Assembly (NCBI RefSeq): GCF_000236035.1
Contig: NZ_JH393257.1
Span: 430,938-494,937, forward strand
Reading direction: 5' to 3'
Length of the DNA: 64,000 bases
DNA from: Vreelandella boliviensis LC1
Lineage (GTDB): Bacteria > Pseudomonadota > Gammaproteobacteria > Pseudomonadales > Halomonadaceae
Under the pieces are notes generated by a model, which searched no databases, was not told where the DNA came from, and was given only the letters and a program-made list of their open reading frames with translations. Position 1 is the first letter of the stretch; each line of letters starts with the position of its first letter. The position numbers were made by a program, and so were the translations under genes. Positions 1-8,433 of the stretch are shown here, in pieces.

Positions 1-263
1 GCTTCAGTGATTTCGGTCTACCAGGGCTAAAACTGGGTGCGGGTGTACGCTATGTGGGTTCAACGCTTCCTAATGCCTATCTTGATGGCGAAGTGCCTGA
101 CTTTACCCTTGTTGACGCCATGGTCAGCTATGAGACGGGCCCATGGCTACTCTCCTTAAATGCGACCAACCTGACCGATAAAACCTATATCGAGTCCTGC
201 ACCTATGCGTGTTTCTATGGCGAACCGCGCAGTCTTGTCGGTACGGCGTCCTATCAGTGGTGA
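1..263 (+). CDS. TonB-dependent siderophore receptor, C-terminal end (partial)
   Basis: The window opens inside this gene; the first whole codon is at base 3 and 86 C-terminal residues are visible. They show the last outer-membrane beta strands of a ferric-siderophore receptor: a 'LNATNLTDKTYI' segment, a Cys-x3-Cys pair, the motif PRSLVG and a terminal aromatic residue (ASYQW) needed for outer-membrane assembly. The same layout closes the receptor at 56194-58602, so the two are paralogues of the FhuA/FoxA/FpvA class. The stop codon overlaps the start region of the FhuD-like gene, which suggests one transcript. Substrate cannot be read from this fragment; a hydroxamate is a guess from the partner gene. 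Confidence 0.85.
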   Translation, partial: FSDFGLPGLKLGAGVRYVGSTLPNAYLDGEVPDFTLVDAMVSYETGPWLLSLNATNLTDKTYIESCTYACFYGEPRSLVGTASYQW

Positions 264-1267
264 TGATGGCACTTCTTTATTCACACAACACAGGCTGGAT
301 CGTGACATATCAAAATAGGCCTTTTTATCGCCCTGTAAATCATAAATGCATGGCCTTATCGATCACGTTGCTCATCAGCATATGGATGAGCAACGTTTCG
401 ATAGCCAGCGATGAAAACAGCGTAGCGCCATTAGCTACGTTTGATTTCGCCATCGCGGAAACCCTCAATGCAATTGGTAACCCTCCTAGATTTCTGTCGG
501 GTCTAGAGGGTTATGAAACATACTCGCGGCAAAATGGCATTATTCCCAATACGACTAACCTGGGTTTTCGTCATCTTCCTAACCTTGAGTTACTTTCAAG
601 CGATCCCCCACAGCATATTCTGATTTCACCGCCCGCCCATGCCAGCTTACTGCCAAGGCTCAGAAAAATTGCTGATGTTATGGAGTATCCACTTTATAAG
701 TATGCCGATGTTGATGGCGGCCATAACGACTGGGAAACGATCGAAGAACTGACGCGTCAGCTTGGCGATTTGGTTGGCAACCCTGCCGCTGCGGAGAATT
801 ATATCGAGCAGTCCAACCATCACTTCGCGGCGTTGAAACGACAGCTTAATGATATCGACTCACCTGTTTTGCTGGTGCGCCTGTTGGATGAACGCCATGC
901 CCGTGTTTATGGCGCAGGAAGCGTTGAGGGCATGATGTTAAATAGCCTTGGCCTTCAGAACGCTTGGCAGGGAGACTTAGGCCGATGGGGCATGACAACC
1001 GTTAGCGCAACGCCTCTGTTTGATATCGACGCCAAACTGGTATTTCTTGACAGCCCCTATGGCCCGGACGGAGGCGTGAGGCAACTACTCTCGGATGGAC
1101 AATGGCGACACTTGCCAAGCGTGGAACAGGGCAACTACACGATTATTTCCGTCAACTATTGGTCCTGGGGAGGAATACCTGCTGCCCGGCGTTTTGCCGA
1201 CAGTCTTGTCAGCCGCCTTATTGAAAGCGATAACATTGATAAAGCTTCTGCCGATACAAGCCAGTGA
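263..1267 (+). CDS. FhuD-like iron-siderophore ABC transporter substrate-binding protein
   Basis: Periplasmic binding protein that would hand a ferric siderophore to an inner-membrane ABC importer. The 334-residue product resembles the FhuD/PF01497 class: residues such as 'HILISPPAHASLLPRL' and the C-terminal 'WSWGGIPAARRFA' fit FhuD-type lobes. I chose the ATG at 263 (a second ATG follows at 266) because it overlaps the receptor stop (TGATG), the usual sign of translational coupling. An ATG at 350 gives a more typical export signal (MALSITLLISIWMSNVSIAS) and may be the real start. No permease gene follows; a related ATPase lies at 4643-5410 after unrelated genes. Confidence 0.8.
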   Translation: MMALLYSHNTGWIVTYQNRPFYRPVNHKCMALSITLLISIWMSNVSIASDENSVAPLATFDFAIAETLNAIGNPPRFLSGLEGYETYSRQNGIIPNTTNLGFRHLPNLELLSSDPPQHILISPPAHASLLPRLRKIADVMEYPLYKYADVDGGHNDWETIEELTRQLGDLVGNPAAAENYIEQSNHHFAALKRQLNDIDSPVLLVRLLDERHARVYGAGSVEGMMLNSLGLQNAWQGDLGRWGMTTVSATPLFDIDAKLVFLDSPYGPDGGVRQLLSDGQWRHLPSVEQGNYTIISVNYWSWGGIPAARRFADSLVSRLIESDNIDKASADTSQ

Positions 1268-1410
1268 CTCGCGTTTTTACCTAAAGTACTAAACCTCAGC
1301 CTTCCGCAATCACTCACACCTTCCGCTGATACTCTCGTCGCTGCCCAGTACAAACCGTAGCCATGCTAGACTGTTGACCATATCGCTGTTTTTTGCCCTG
1401 GAGGCCCACC

Positions 1411-2982
1411 GTGACGGATGCCCATCGCCGTAAGTTACCCATCGGGATTCAGACGTTCTCGGATATCCGCGAGGGCGACTATTATTACGTCGATAAAACT
1501 CCGCATATCGAGCGCCTGGTTAACCAGAACAAATACTACTTTCTCTCGCGGCCACGCCGCTTTGGCAAAAGCCTGTTGCTGGACACCCTGCGCTGCCTGT
1601 TTGAAGGTCGCCAAACGTTGTTTGAAGGGCTTTATATTCACGATAAGTGGGACTGGCAACAGCGCTACCCCGTGATTCGTATTAGCTTTGCCGATGGCGT
1701 GATGCAGAGCCGTGAAGGTCTGGACGAACGTATTCGTGAACAGCTAAGGGTTCAACGCGAGCGGCTCGGCATTACCCAGCACCATAAAACCGATATCCCT
1801 GGCGAATTCTCCGCGCTCATCCGCGCCGCCCACCAGCAGAGCGGCCAGCGGGTGGTAGTGCTGATTGACGAATATGATAAGCCGATTCTAGACAATATCC
1901 TGGCCCCCGAGCGTGCACGGGAACTGCGCGAGGGTTTAAAGAACCTTTACAGCGTGCTTAAAGACGCTGACCCGCACCTGCACTTTGTACTGCTCACCGG
2001 CGTTTCCAAATTCAGTAAGGTCAGCCTTTTCTCAGGATTGAACAACCTCAACGATATCACCCTGGATGCCCCCTTCAGCACGATTTGCGGCTACACCGAC
2101 GAGGACATCGACACAGTTTTCGCCCCGGAACTACCCGACCTGGATCGCGATGAGATCCGCCAGTGGTACAACGGTTACCGCTGGGGTGACCGTGCGGTAA
2201 CCTCCGTCTACAACCCCTTCGACGTACTGTTGCTGTTTCAGAAGCGCGAGTTCGGCCCGTACTGGTTTGAGTCTGCAACGCCGACGTTTTTGGTCGACCT
2301 TCTTAAGCAACGCGGGGTTTTCACCCCTCGACTGGAGACCTTACAGGCAAAAGCGCAGTTGCTCGGGCGTTTCGATGTGGATGATATCACCACCGAAGGG
2401 CTACTGTTCCAAACGGGCTATATCACCATTAAGGATGTGCAGGAGCCCATACTGGGCTATCGCCTCTATACGCTGGGCTTTCCGAACCGGGAGGTGGAAA
2501 GCAGCCTCAACGACTTATTGCTGCCGGTATTGGGTATTAACACAAGCGAGGCACAAACCCACCAACTGGCGTTATTCGATATTTTTCAGCGCCATGACCT
2601 TGCTGCTTTGGAAGCTCACCTTAAAGCCCTTTATGCGGGCTTGCCTCACGACTGGTACCGCAATAACCCAATCGCTAAGTACGAAGGACATTATGCCAGC
2701 GTCTTTTACAGCCACTTCGCGGCCTTGGGGTTGGATGTGACGGTGGAAGATGCCAGCCACCATGGCAAGGTGGATATGAGCGTGGACTTTGGCGGGCATA
2801 TCTACCTGTTCGAGTTCAAGGTGGTGGAACAACTGCCGGAAGGTAAAGCGCTGGAGCAGATCAAACACAAGGGTTATGCCGATAAACACCGCGCCTCCGG
2901 CAAACCCATTCATCTCATCGGCGTGGAGTTTTCCAGCGCCCAGCGCCAGGTTGTGGCGTTTGAGGTGGAGACCTTGGCTTAA
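1411..2982 (+). CDS. AAA-ATPase-like / PD-(D/E)XK nuclease protein (DUF1703 family)
   Basis: A 523-residue protein of the widespread but uncharacterised AAA-ATPase_like (PF09820) plus DUF1703 (PF08011) architecture. The N-terminal half has a Walker A-type loop at residues 47-54 (RPRRFGKS) and a Walker B strand at 148-156 (VVVLIDEYD). The C-terminus carries a PD-(D/E)XK nuclease core with D455, E468 and K470 (KVDM ... YLFEFKV). The GTG start at 1411 is chosen because a GGAGG lies six bases upstream; a TTG further upstream has no such site. The gene stands alone between the siderophore genes and a phosphatase. The family is patchily distributed and mobile-looking, and its function is unknown; I do not assign a defence role. 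Confidence 0.85.
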   Translation: MTDAHRRKLPIGIQTFSDIREGDYYYVDKTPHIERLVNQNKYYFLSRPRRFGKSLLLDTLRCLFEGRQTLFEGLYIHDKWDWQQRYPVIRISFADGVMQSREGLDERIREQLRVQRERLGITQHHKTDIPGEFSALIRAAHQQSGQRVVVLIDEYDKPILDNILAPERARELREGLKNLYSVLKDADPHLHFVLLTGVSKFSKVSLFSGLNNLNDITLDAPFSTICGYTDEDIDTVFAPELPDLDRDEIRQWYNGYRWGDRAVTSVYNPFDVLLLFQKREFGPYWFESATPTFLVDLLKQRGVFTPRLETLQAKAQLLGRFDVDDITTEGLLFQTGYITIKDVQEPILGYRLYTLGFPNREVESSLNDLLLPVLGINTSEAQTHQLALFDIFQRHDLAALEAHLKALYAGLPHDWYRNNPIAKYEGHYASVFYSHFAALGLDVTVEDASHHGKVDMSVDFGGHIYLFEFKVVEQLPEGKALEQIKHKGYADKHRASGKPIHLIGVEFSSAQRQVVAFEVETLA

Positions 2983-3090
2983 TTAGCTGGCGATTATCCG
3001 CTGTCATCGGCTTGTCATGAATGGTTAGTTACATTGAACAGGTAAGTAACCGCCATGCACTAAACACGATGAATGTTCAGGGGTAACACA

Positions 3091-3888
3091 ATGCTCGACA
3101 GCAGCAATGACCTACTCGAAACGGTAAAGCAAGCCGCCTATGAGGCTGGCACCCTGCTGCGCGAGGGGTATTCGCAAAAGGGGCGAATTGCCTTTGAGCA
3201 AAAGGGGACGTCAGATTTTGTCAGCTACTACGATACAGCAGCGGAAAACATCATTATCGACTGTATCAGCAGCGCTTTTCCCGATATCGCTTTCTTGGGC
3301 GAAGAGAGCGGACTTACACCCACCGATAGCGACTATACCGTCATCATTGACCCACTCGATGGCACCAGCAACTTTCTGCATGGGGTGCCTCACTTCTCTG
3401 TCTCAATCGCGGTCACGAAGGGCGAGGAGCTGATCATCGGTGTTGTCTATCAACCGCTGCTTGATGAAATGCTCTGGGCAGGCCAAGGCATCGGCGCCTT
3501 CCTTAACGATAAGCCGCTCACCACGCCTGATGCACGGCCGCTAACAGAGATGCTGGTAAGCACCTGCCTGCCCTACCACGCTAAAGGCGACTGCACGACG
3601 ACCATAAATCAACTCGCCGTGCTAATGCCCCAAGTGGCTGGCATCCGCAGCCCAGGTTCTGCGGCGCTGGAGATCGCCTATCTCAGTCTAGGCCGCTTTG
3701 ATGCCTTTTGGTCTCAAGGCGCGGCGCTTGAATTTTGGGATATCGCCGCCGGTATAGTGATTGCCCGCGAGGCTGGCTACACCGTCACCGACCTCGCGGG
3801 CAAACAGAGCCCTGGTCAATGGAGCAGCATACTCGCGGCACACCCCGAGCGGTATGGCCAACTGCTAGGGTGTTTAAAGGCCTGCTGA
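3091..3888 (+). CDS. Inositol monophosphatase family protein
   Basis: Cytosolic Mg2+-dependent sugar or nucleotide phosphatase, 265 residues. The metal-binding signature of the IMPase/SuhB/CysQ superfamily is complete: E71-E72-S (GEESG), D87-P-L-D90-G-T-S (IDPLDGTSNF) and the distal W-D217 (WDIAAG). The ATG at 3091 is preceded by a purine-rich AGGGG; an upstream ATG at 3073 lacks one. It is shorter and more divergent than housekeeping SuhB, so it is probably a paralogue. Substrate could be inositol-1-phosphate, histidinol-phosphate or 3'-phosphoadenosine 5'-phosphate. The neighbours do not decide this. Confidence 0.85.
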   Translation: MLDSSNDLLETVKQAAYEAGTLLREGYSQKGRIAFEQKGTSDFVSYYDTAAENIIIDCISSAFPDIAFLGEESGLTPTDSDYTVIIDPLDGTSNFLHGVPHFSVSIAVTKGEELIIGVVYQPLLDEMLWAGQGIGAFLNDKPLTTPDARPLTEMLVSTCLPYHAKGDCTTTINQLAVLMPQVAGIRSPGSAALEIAYLSLGRFDAFWSQGAALEFWDIAAGIVIAREAGYTVTDLAGKQSPGQWSSILAAHPERYGQLLGCLKAC

Positions 3889-3963
3889 TAAATAAGCAAT
3901 ATGCTCTTTTAGCACACGCTTTTTTAGCGGACGCAAACCGCCACAGTTGAGCCCACGCCCAGC

Positions 3964-4104
3964 TTATTTCTTGTTCTTTCCTCCCTGGCGCGCCTTGAAG
4001 CGGGGGTTGGCCTTGCAAATAACGTAGAGCCGCCCGCGTCGTTTGACCACTTGGCAACCGGGATGGCGATTTTTGGCGGACTTGAGTGAGCTAAGTACTT
4101 GCAC
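3964..4104 (-). CDS. rpmJ2: 50S ribosomal protein L36, zinc-independent type (YkgO-like)
   Basis: A 46-residue basic protein beginning [11 protein letters not shown] with the L36 core '[18 protein letters not shown]'. It follows the YkgO paralogue pattern of E. coli, which lacks the full Cys/His zinc ribbon of ordinary L36. The start is GTG, preceded by a G-rich ribosome-binding site. It lies 11 bp after the type B L31 gene in the same direction, matching the ykgM-ykgO pair that replaces zinc-containing L31/L36 in zinc starvation. Its small size makes it easy to miss, but the family match is close. Confidence 0.92.
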   Translation of the reverse strand: MQVLSSLKSAKNRHPGCQVVKRRGRLYVICKANPRFKARQGGKNKK

Positions 4105-4115
4105 GCTATTCCCCC

Positions 4116-4385
4116 CTATTTGGTGTTAGTCGATTGGCGCGAAACCGCACCGAAACGCTGCTGGAAACGCGCCACCCGACCTTCAGCGGAGACTCTGCGT
4201 TGCTCGCCGGTATAGAAAGGGTGAGAAGCGCTAGAAACATCCAGGTCAATCACTGGGTAGGTATTGCCATCTTCCCAGACAATCGTCTGCTTTGAGGTGC
4301 AGGTAGAACGGATCCGAAAAGTCGCGCCGCAGCTGGTATCGCGAAACACCACGTAGTCATAGGCAGGATGAATCCCCTTTCGCAT
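4116..4385 (-). CDS. rpmE2: 50S ribosomal protein L31 type B (zinc-independent)
   Basis: An 89-residue L31 of the type B (YkgM) class: '[19 protein letters not shown]' at the start and '[16 protein letters not shown]' in the middle. It lacks the CxxC zinc knuckle of type A L31. Such paralogues are made when Zur is zinc-free, releasing zinc from ribosomes. I start at the MRKGIHP methionine (4385), the family start, not at an in-frame ATG 42 bp upstream that would lie inside the putative operator. It is the first gene of a two-gene transcript with rpmJ2. Confidence 0.95.
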   Translation of the reverse strand: MRKGIHPAYDYVVFRDTSCGATFRIRSTCTSKQTIVWEDGNTYPVIDLDVSSASHPFYTGEQRRVSAEGRVARFQQRFGAVSRQSTNTK

Positions 4386-4403
4386 GTTCGACTCCTTCAA
4401 TAA

Positions 4404-4429
4404 AATTGATATAAGATAACATATCAATT
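4404..4429. promoter_or_regulatory. Candidate Zur operator upstream of rpmE2-rpmJ2
   Basis: A perfect inverted repeat with 9-bp arms AATTGATAT / ATATCAATT around an 8-bp AT-rich core that contains GTTATC on the minus strand. It sits 19 bp upstream of the rpmE2 start, where a repressor would block transcription. Zur boxes of gammaproteobacteria are AT-rich dyads around GTTAT-type halves and classically control ykgM/ykgO. Assignment to Zur is inference from gene content. Confidence 0.6.
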
Positions 4430-4448
4430 AAACATGATTCTCATTAGC
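4430..4448. promoter_or_regulatory. Candidate Fur box 1 in the rpmE2/fhuC-like intergenic region
   Basis: The core ATGATTCTCATTA (4434-4446) matches 11 of 13 central positions of the Fur consensus ATGATAATCATTA. It abuts the Zur-like dyad and lies about 195 bp upstream of the FhuC-like ATPase. Confidence 0.6.
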
Positions 4449-4577
4449 GTGTAAAGACTGGCATTTAGCCATGTTGACTGCCCGAGAAACGCCTTACACA
4501 GTGATAGTTCTTATTGATGGGCCGAATTTCCCACAGAGCGCCCCCAGTCTCGGCATAAATTTTTTTATTTTTTTGTT

Positions 4578-4596
4578 AAAAATGAGAACCATTAGC
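4578..4596. promoter_or_regulatory. Candidate Fur box 2 upstream of the FhuC-like ATPase
   Basis: The core ATGAGAACCATTA (4582-4594) matches 11 of 13 central positions of the Fur consensus. It lies about 47 bp upstream of the ATPase start, a repressor-like position, so iron repression of that gene is likely. Confidence 0.65.
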
Positions 4597-4642
4597 ACTA
4601 GAATGGAGGCATTCTTATTAACCCTATCGCCAGGAGTCATTC

Positions 4643-5410
4643 ATGTTCGAGGTCAAAGGCGCTACCTTTGAAATCAATGGCAAGCCGATTTTAAATCCCA
4701 TCGACCACAGCTTTCATGAGGGCAAAGTTTACGGCCTGATTGGCCATAACGGCTCGGGCAAGTCGACGCTGATCAAGATGATGGCGCAGCAACAGCCGAC
4801 CAGCCAAGGTGAGATTCACTTTGATCAGCGCCCGCTGAATAATTGGGGAAATCGCGAGTTCGCCCGCCAAGTGGCCTACTTGCCCCAGCATTTGCCCAGC
4901 GCTGAAAGCCTTACCGGGCGAGAACTGGTGGCTTTTGGCCGCTACCCTTGGCACGGTCTGCTAGGGCGCCACACCCAAAAAGACAAAGACGCTATTGACC
5001 GCGCCATTGCCCTCACCCACACAGAGGCCTTTGCCGACCGTTTGGTCGATACGCTCTCCGGTGGTGAACGTCAGCGGGTGTGGCTGGCCATGCTACTGGC
5101 GCAAGGCAGCCGCTTTCTACTCCTTGATGAGCCACTTGCAGCGCTGGATATCGCCCACCAAATCGAAGTGCTGGCACTGATCCGCAAGCTGTGCGATGAA
5201 CTCAATCTTGGCGTTATTATCGTATTGCACGATATCAATATGGCCTCGCGCTACTGCGACGAACTGATGGCGCTGCACAGCGGCCGCCTGCTGGCCCACG
5301 GCGCCCCAAACGATATGATGTGCGACAGCACCCTAGAAGCGATTTATGGATTACCCATGCAGGTCATAAGACACCCCAACGGAGAGCACAATATTGCCGT
5401 CGCGCAATGA
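4643..5410 (+). CDS. FhuC/FecE-type siderophore ABC transporter ATP-binding protein
   Basis: Cytoplasmic ATPase of an iron-siderophore importer, 255 residues, the usual FhuC/FepC/FecE length. It shows Walker A (GHNGSGKST, residues 34-42), a Q-loop (YLPQ), the signature LSGGERQR, Walker B (FLLLDEP), the D-loop and the switch His (VLHD). The N-terminal '[18 protein letters not shown]' is typical of the siderophore branch. A ribosome-binding site (CAGGAG) precedes the ATG, and a Fur-like box lies upstream. No permease is adjacent, so the ATPase must work with membrane subunits encoded outside the window, possibly with the FhuD-like protein at 263-1267. Confidence 0.88.
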   Translation: MFEVKGATFEINGKPILNPIDHSFHEGKVYGLIGHNGSGKSTLIKMMAQQQPTSQGEIHFDQRPLNNWGNREFARQVAYLPQHLPSAESLTGRELVAFGRYPWHGLLGRHTQKDKDAIDRAIALTHTEAFADRLVDTLSGGERQRVWLAMLLAQGSRFLLLDEPLAALDIAHQIEVLALIRKLCDELNLGVIIVLHDINMASRYCDELMALHSGRLLAHGAPNDMMCDSTLEAIYGLPMQVIRHPNGEHNIAVAQ

Positions 5411-5533
5411 ATCAAGGCATACCAACGCGCTAATGCCTGTGCTATTTAGGGGCAGAGTTTGATACCTGTGGCACCTTTTCGCTGGACGGATGCGGCCTAC
5501 AAGCGCGCCAAACAGGCCGCCCGTTAAAGCGGT

Positions 5534-7186
5534 TTAGATATTTATTTGCGCGACAGCATCTTCACTTGCGCGCGCACGCTGCTCGCCTGTTAGCTCGCTT
5601 AACTGCCCCTTCGACATCTCCAGCAACCGGTCGGCGTGGACGAAGTAGCTGTCGTCATGGCTGATAGCAAACACGGTTTTACCCATGGCTTTTAAGTGTG
5701 GTAACAGCTCGCGGTAGAACAGGCGCCGGAACTGCGGGTCTTGGTCCGCCGCCCACTCGTCAAGCAGCAAGATATCGCGCTTTTCGGCAATCGCCAGCAA
5801 TAGCGCCAAGCGTTTACGCTGGCCTTGGGAGAGCTGGGTGTTGATAACGCGATCTCCCTCCCACTGCAGTTTGTGCTGCATCTGCAGCCGCTCAAGCCAA
5901 GTATCGACAACCTGCGGATCAGCGGGCAGCCCTTCAGGGCCCATGGTCTGATCAAACTGGTGGAAATCGGTAAACACGCTGGCAAAGCGTGCGCGGAATG
6001 CTTCCCACTGATCAGCAGTAACCACCTGCCCATCAATCTTGATAGTACCGCTTTGGGGGCGGTATAAACCGGAAAGCAACCTAGCCAGGGTCGATTTACC
6101 GCTGCCGTTGCCGCCGATCAGAAACACCTGTTCACCGCGCTCTAGGGTCATATTAAGCGGCCCTACCTGGAAACCCTCGCCTTGGGCAGTGTTGGGGTAG
6201 TGGTAAGTGACCTCCTCCAGCTCAAGGCGCTGCCAATCGGCCAGCGTATCGTCTACCGCAAAGCTTGACTGGTACTCGGCTAGCTCCAGGCTGCTCAATT
6301 TATCAAAGGCCACTTGAGCACTAATTAAGGTTGGCCAGGCGCCCACCGCCTGAATCAGCGGCGTGCGCAGGAACAGCAGCGTCAGCGCAAACGTTGAGGC
6401 TACCGTGGTATTGGCCCAACCCAACCCATTTGAGAGGAAAAACACCACGCCGATGGCGCCCAACATCATAATGTTAGACCAGTTATTAGCGCTTAAATGA
6501 TAGGTATCGGCGCGGATAATGTGGTGACGATAGTCGCGGGCATTGGCGGTATAACGCTCATCATAGAAGCGTCGGGCACGGTCGCGGTTCAGCGCCAGCT
6601 CTTTGCGCCCTTCTATGGCTGCCTGGAAATCTTTATACAAACTGTCTTCGCTTTCACGCACGAGGCGAAAGTGGCGATACACCCGCGATACCAGCACCCA
6701 GCCCACGCCCATCGTAAACGCGATCCACAGCACGGTGATCACCACCATTTGCGGCGATAGCCACGCCAAATAGGCCACCGAAGCGAGCGTTAGTACAACG
6801 CCTTGAATCAGCTCCGGCAGGCGCACAAAACCAATGGTGATATTGCGCACATCGCTGGACAGGCTGGCAAGCAAGGTGGCGTTGCCCAGCTGCTCCAGGC
6901 GCTCAATATCGGTGTCGAGAATCCGCTTCACCAGCCGCGAGCGCAGGTCAAACACAAAGTGGTGCCCAAGCACGGTCAGCGCCAACTGCGTGCTTAGCGT
7001 AACCGCCAGTAGCACCGCCAGCAGACCTAGAAATTGCGGCAGCGCGGCCATACTGCCTACTTCAATAAGTCGTTGATTGATAAACGCAATCACCCCCACG
7101 CCTAAACCAGCGCTCAGTAGACTTAAAGCAATGGCGCCTAAAAAGGGCCAACGGTAGTGATGAAATACTAAGCGCAGCAGTTCCAT
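5534..7186 (-). CDS. PvdE/SyrD-type cyclic-peptide (siderophore) ABC exporter
   Basis: A 550-residue half-size ABC exporter with its transmembrane domain first (about six helices in residues 1-300) and its ATPase domain last. The nucleotide-binding domain has GGNGSGKST, the atypical signature LSQGQRKR and Walker [15 protein letters not shown]. The 'VFTDFHQFD' segment after the Q-loop and the WAADQDP stretch are hallmarks of the cyclic-peptide transporter branch (PvdE, SyrD). Such proteins move peptide siderophores or their precursors to the periplasm. AAGGAG precedes the ATG at 7186. It is convergent with the FhuC-like gene; no peptide synthetase is in the window. Substrate is therefore open. 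Confidence 0.85.
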   Translation of the reverse strand: MELLRLVFHHYRWPFLGAIALSLLSAGLGVGVIAFINQRLIEVGSMAALPQFLGLLAVLLAVTLSTQLALTVLGHHFVFDLRSRLVKRILDTDIERLEQLGNATLLASLSSDVRNITIGFVRLPELIQGVVLTLASVAYLAWLSPQMVVITVLWIAFTMGVGWVLVSRVYRHFRLVRESEDSLYKDFQAAIEGRKELALNRDRARRFYDERYTANARDYRHHIIRADTYHLSANNWSNIMMLGAIGVVFFLSNGLGWANTTVASTFALTLLFLRTPLIQAVGAWPTLISAQVAFDKLSSLELAEYQSSFAVDDTLADWQRLELEEVTYHYPNTAQGEGFQVGPLNMTLERGEQVFLIGGNGSGKSTLARLLSGLYRPQSGTIKIDGQVVTADQWEAFRARFASVFTDFHQFDQTMGPEGLPADPQVVDTWLERLQMQHKLQWEGDRVINTQLSQGQRKRLALLLAIAEKRDILLLDEWAADQDPQFRRLFYRELLPHLKAMGKTVFAISHDDSYFVHADRLLEMSKGQLSELTGEQRARASEDAVAQINI

Positions 7187-7266
7187 GGGACTCCTTGCCT
7201 TCCTGTAAAGGGCGCTGAAGTCTATCAGCAGCAGCTCTTGCCAAGAAAGCGTTATGCAACAGGGTT

Positions 7267-7331
7267 AATCAAGATGGCTAATCGAAATGGATAGTCGAAA
7301 TGGATAGTCGAAATGGCTAATCAAAATGGTG
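7267..7331. repeat. Five tandem copies of a 13-bp unit
   Basis: Five consecutive 13-mers of the form ARTCGAAATGGMT start at 7267, 7280, 7293, 7306 and 7319; copies 2-4 are nearly identical and the outer two drift. The array lies upstream of the ABC exporter gene and just after the DUF1513 gene, both read on the minus strand. Copy number could vary by slippage; a protein-binding role is possible but unproven. Confidence 0.85.
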
Positions 7332-7341
7332 CTACGTGCTA

Positions 7342-8430
7342 TCAGGTCAGATGGTTATCCCAGCGGAGTTCCAGGCTGGCAAGCAGCTCGGGCGCTGACG
7401 TGCCCGGCGTTACACGGTAGAGCCCGCCCTGGCCGGAGGAAACCAGAAAGCCGCCGTTACCATCGCAGCGGGCACCAGCGGCGTCGGGCAGTGCCAGGTT
7501 GGCATTCAGACGGCCTTGTTCAGCATCCAGCAGCAGTACCCTGTTGCCGCGGGGTGCGGTAATCAGAACGTTGGCCGAAACACGGCTAAACGCGACGCTA
7601 GCAATGTAGTGGTGCAGGCTGGCGGTGACTTCATCGGGCAGCGCCAGCTCTGAAAAGCGCCCGGCGGCATCCAGGCGGCAAATCAACGGATGGGTTTCCC
7701 ACTCGGGGCCTTCAAACTGGTACCCAGCGACTACCGTGCCGTCCGCTGCCACGTCCAGATGACGGCAGCTTAGCTGGTGGTGCGAAGGCGTGTGACGGGC
7801 CAGAATTTCGCCGCTGTGGCGATCCAGCAGCAGCAGCGCCGGGGCCATGGTGTCCAGGTTGAGCTTTACCCGGCCGTAGTCGGGGTGTGTCTGAATGCCG
7901 CCCAAACCAATCACCAGGGTGTCACCCTCCGGCATCAGCCGAAGCTCATGGGGGCCAATACCCTCCAGCGGCATGTCGCGCACATGGGCGTAGTCGTTGG
8001 CAGCGTCGTAAACCCGCACCAGTCCGGCGCTATCCGCCAGACGGTTGGCGGTGACATACAGGTAGCGCCCACTCAAGTCGAACACGCCATGGCCGTAGAA
8101 GTGATAGCCCTCCCCGGCAGCGATGGTGTGGGCGAGTTGGCGGCTGTCGCCATCGATCACGTACATCCGCGTACCGGGGCGGCGGGCAAACAGCACCGCT
8201 TGGCGGGAATCAGGCCGCAAACAACCGCCGTGGCAGCGCTCGGGCACCTCAATCATAAAGCGGGTCTGTCCATCCAGCGCCACCCCGGCGATAAAATGCC
8301 CGCCGCTGGGATCATCCACCGCGCTAAATAGCCAGTCCACCTCCTCACGGGCGGGCAGCGCCCAACTCAGCGGCGTCAGCGCCATGGCCACGCTGCCCAG
8401 ACCCACCTTGAGTATCTGGCGTCGCTGCAT
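7342..8430 (-). CDS. DUF1513 domain protein (periplasmic, iron-linked)
   Basis: A 362-residue protein with an N-terminal twin-arginine-like start (MQRRQILKVGLG) and a hydrophobic export stretch, then a beta-propeller-like body. Segments such as 'GHGVFDLSGRYLYVTAN', 'GIGPHELRLMPEGDTLVIG' and 'SCRHLDVAADGTVVAGYQ' are the conserved blocks of DUF1513. The family occurs almost always beside imelysins and a di-haem oxidoreductase, as here, and is thought to act with them in periplasmic iron handling; its biochemical role is unknown. It is the last gene of the four-gene operon, 3 bp after the second imelysin. Confidence 0.88.
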   Translation of the reverse strand: MQRRQILKVGLGSVAMALTPLSWALPAREEVDWLFSAVDDPSGGHFIAGVALDGQTRFMIEVPERCHGGCLRPDSRQAVLFARRPGTRMYVIDGDSRQLAHTIAAGEGYHFYGHGVFDLSGRYLYVTANRLADSAGLVRVYDAANDYAHVRDMPLEGIGPHELRLMPEGDTLVIGLGGIQTHPDYGRVKLNLDTMAPALLLLDRHSGEILARHTPSHHQLSCRHLDVAADGTVVAGYQFEGPEWETHPLICRLDAAGRFSELALPDEVTASLHHYIASVAFSRVSANVLITAPRGNRVLLLDAEQGRLNANLALPDAAGARCDGNGGFLVSSGQGGLYRVTPGTSAPELLASLELRWDNHLT

Positions 8431-8433
8431 GGC

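Noticed and set aside
3785..4057. Minus-strand open frame over the L36 gene
   Set aside because: Out of frame with the conserved rpmJ2 coding frame and without family features.
1411..5410. Prophage or genomic-island boundary around the DUF1703 gene
   Set aside because: No integrase, tRNA end, direct repeat or phage gene was found nearby.
5411..5533. Short frame ending PFRWTDAAYKRAKQAAR before a TAA, possibly the tail of a lost gene after the FhuC-like ATPase
   Set aside because: Only about 25 codons with no start signal and no family I can name; too little to call a pseudogene.
7267..7331. Possible CRISPR array
   Set aside because: The units are 13 bp and directly abutting with no spacers; same for the 14-bp repeat at 48791-48832.
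7777..8331. 184-codon plus-strand frame inside the DUF1513 gene
   Set aside because: A shadow of the real minus-strand gene; low-complexity Gln/His/Val composition and no start signal.
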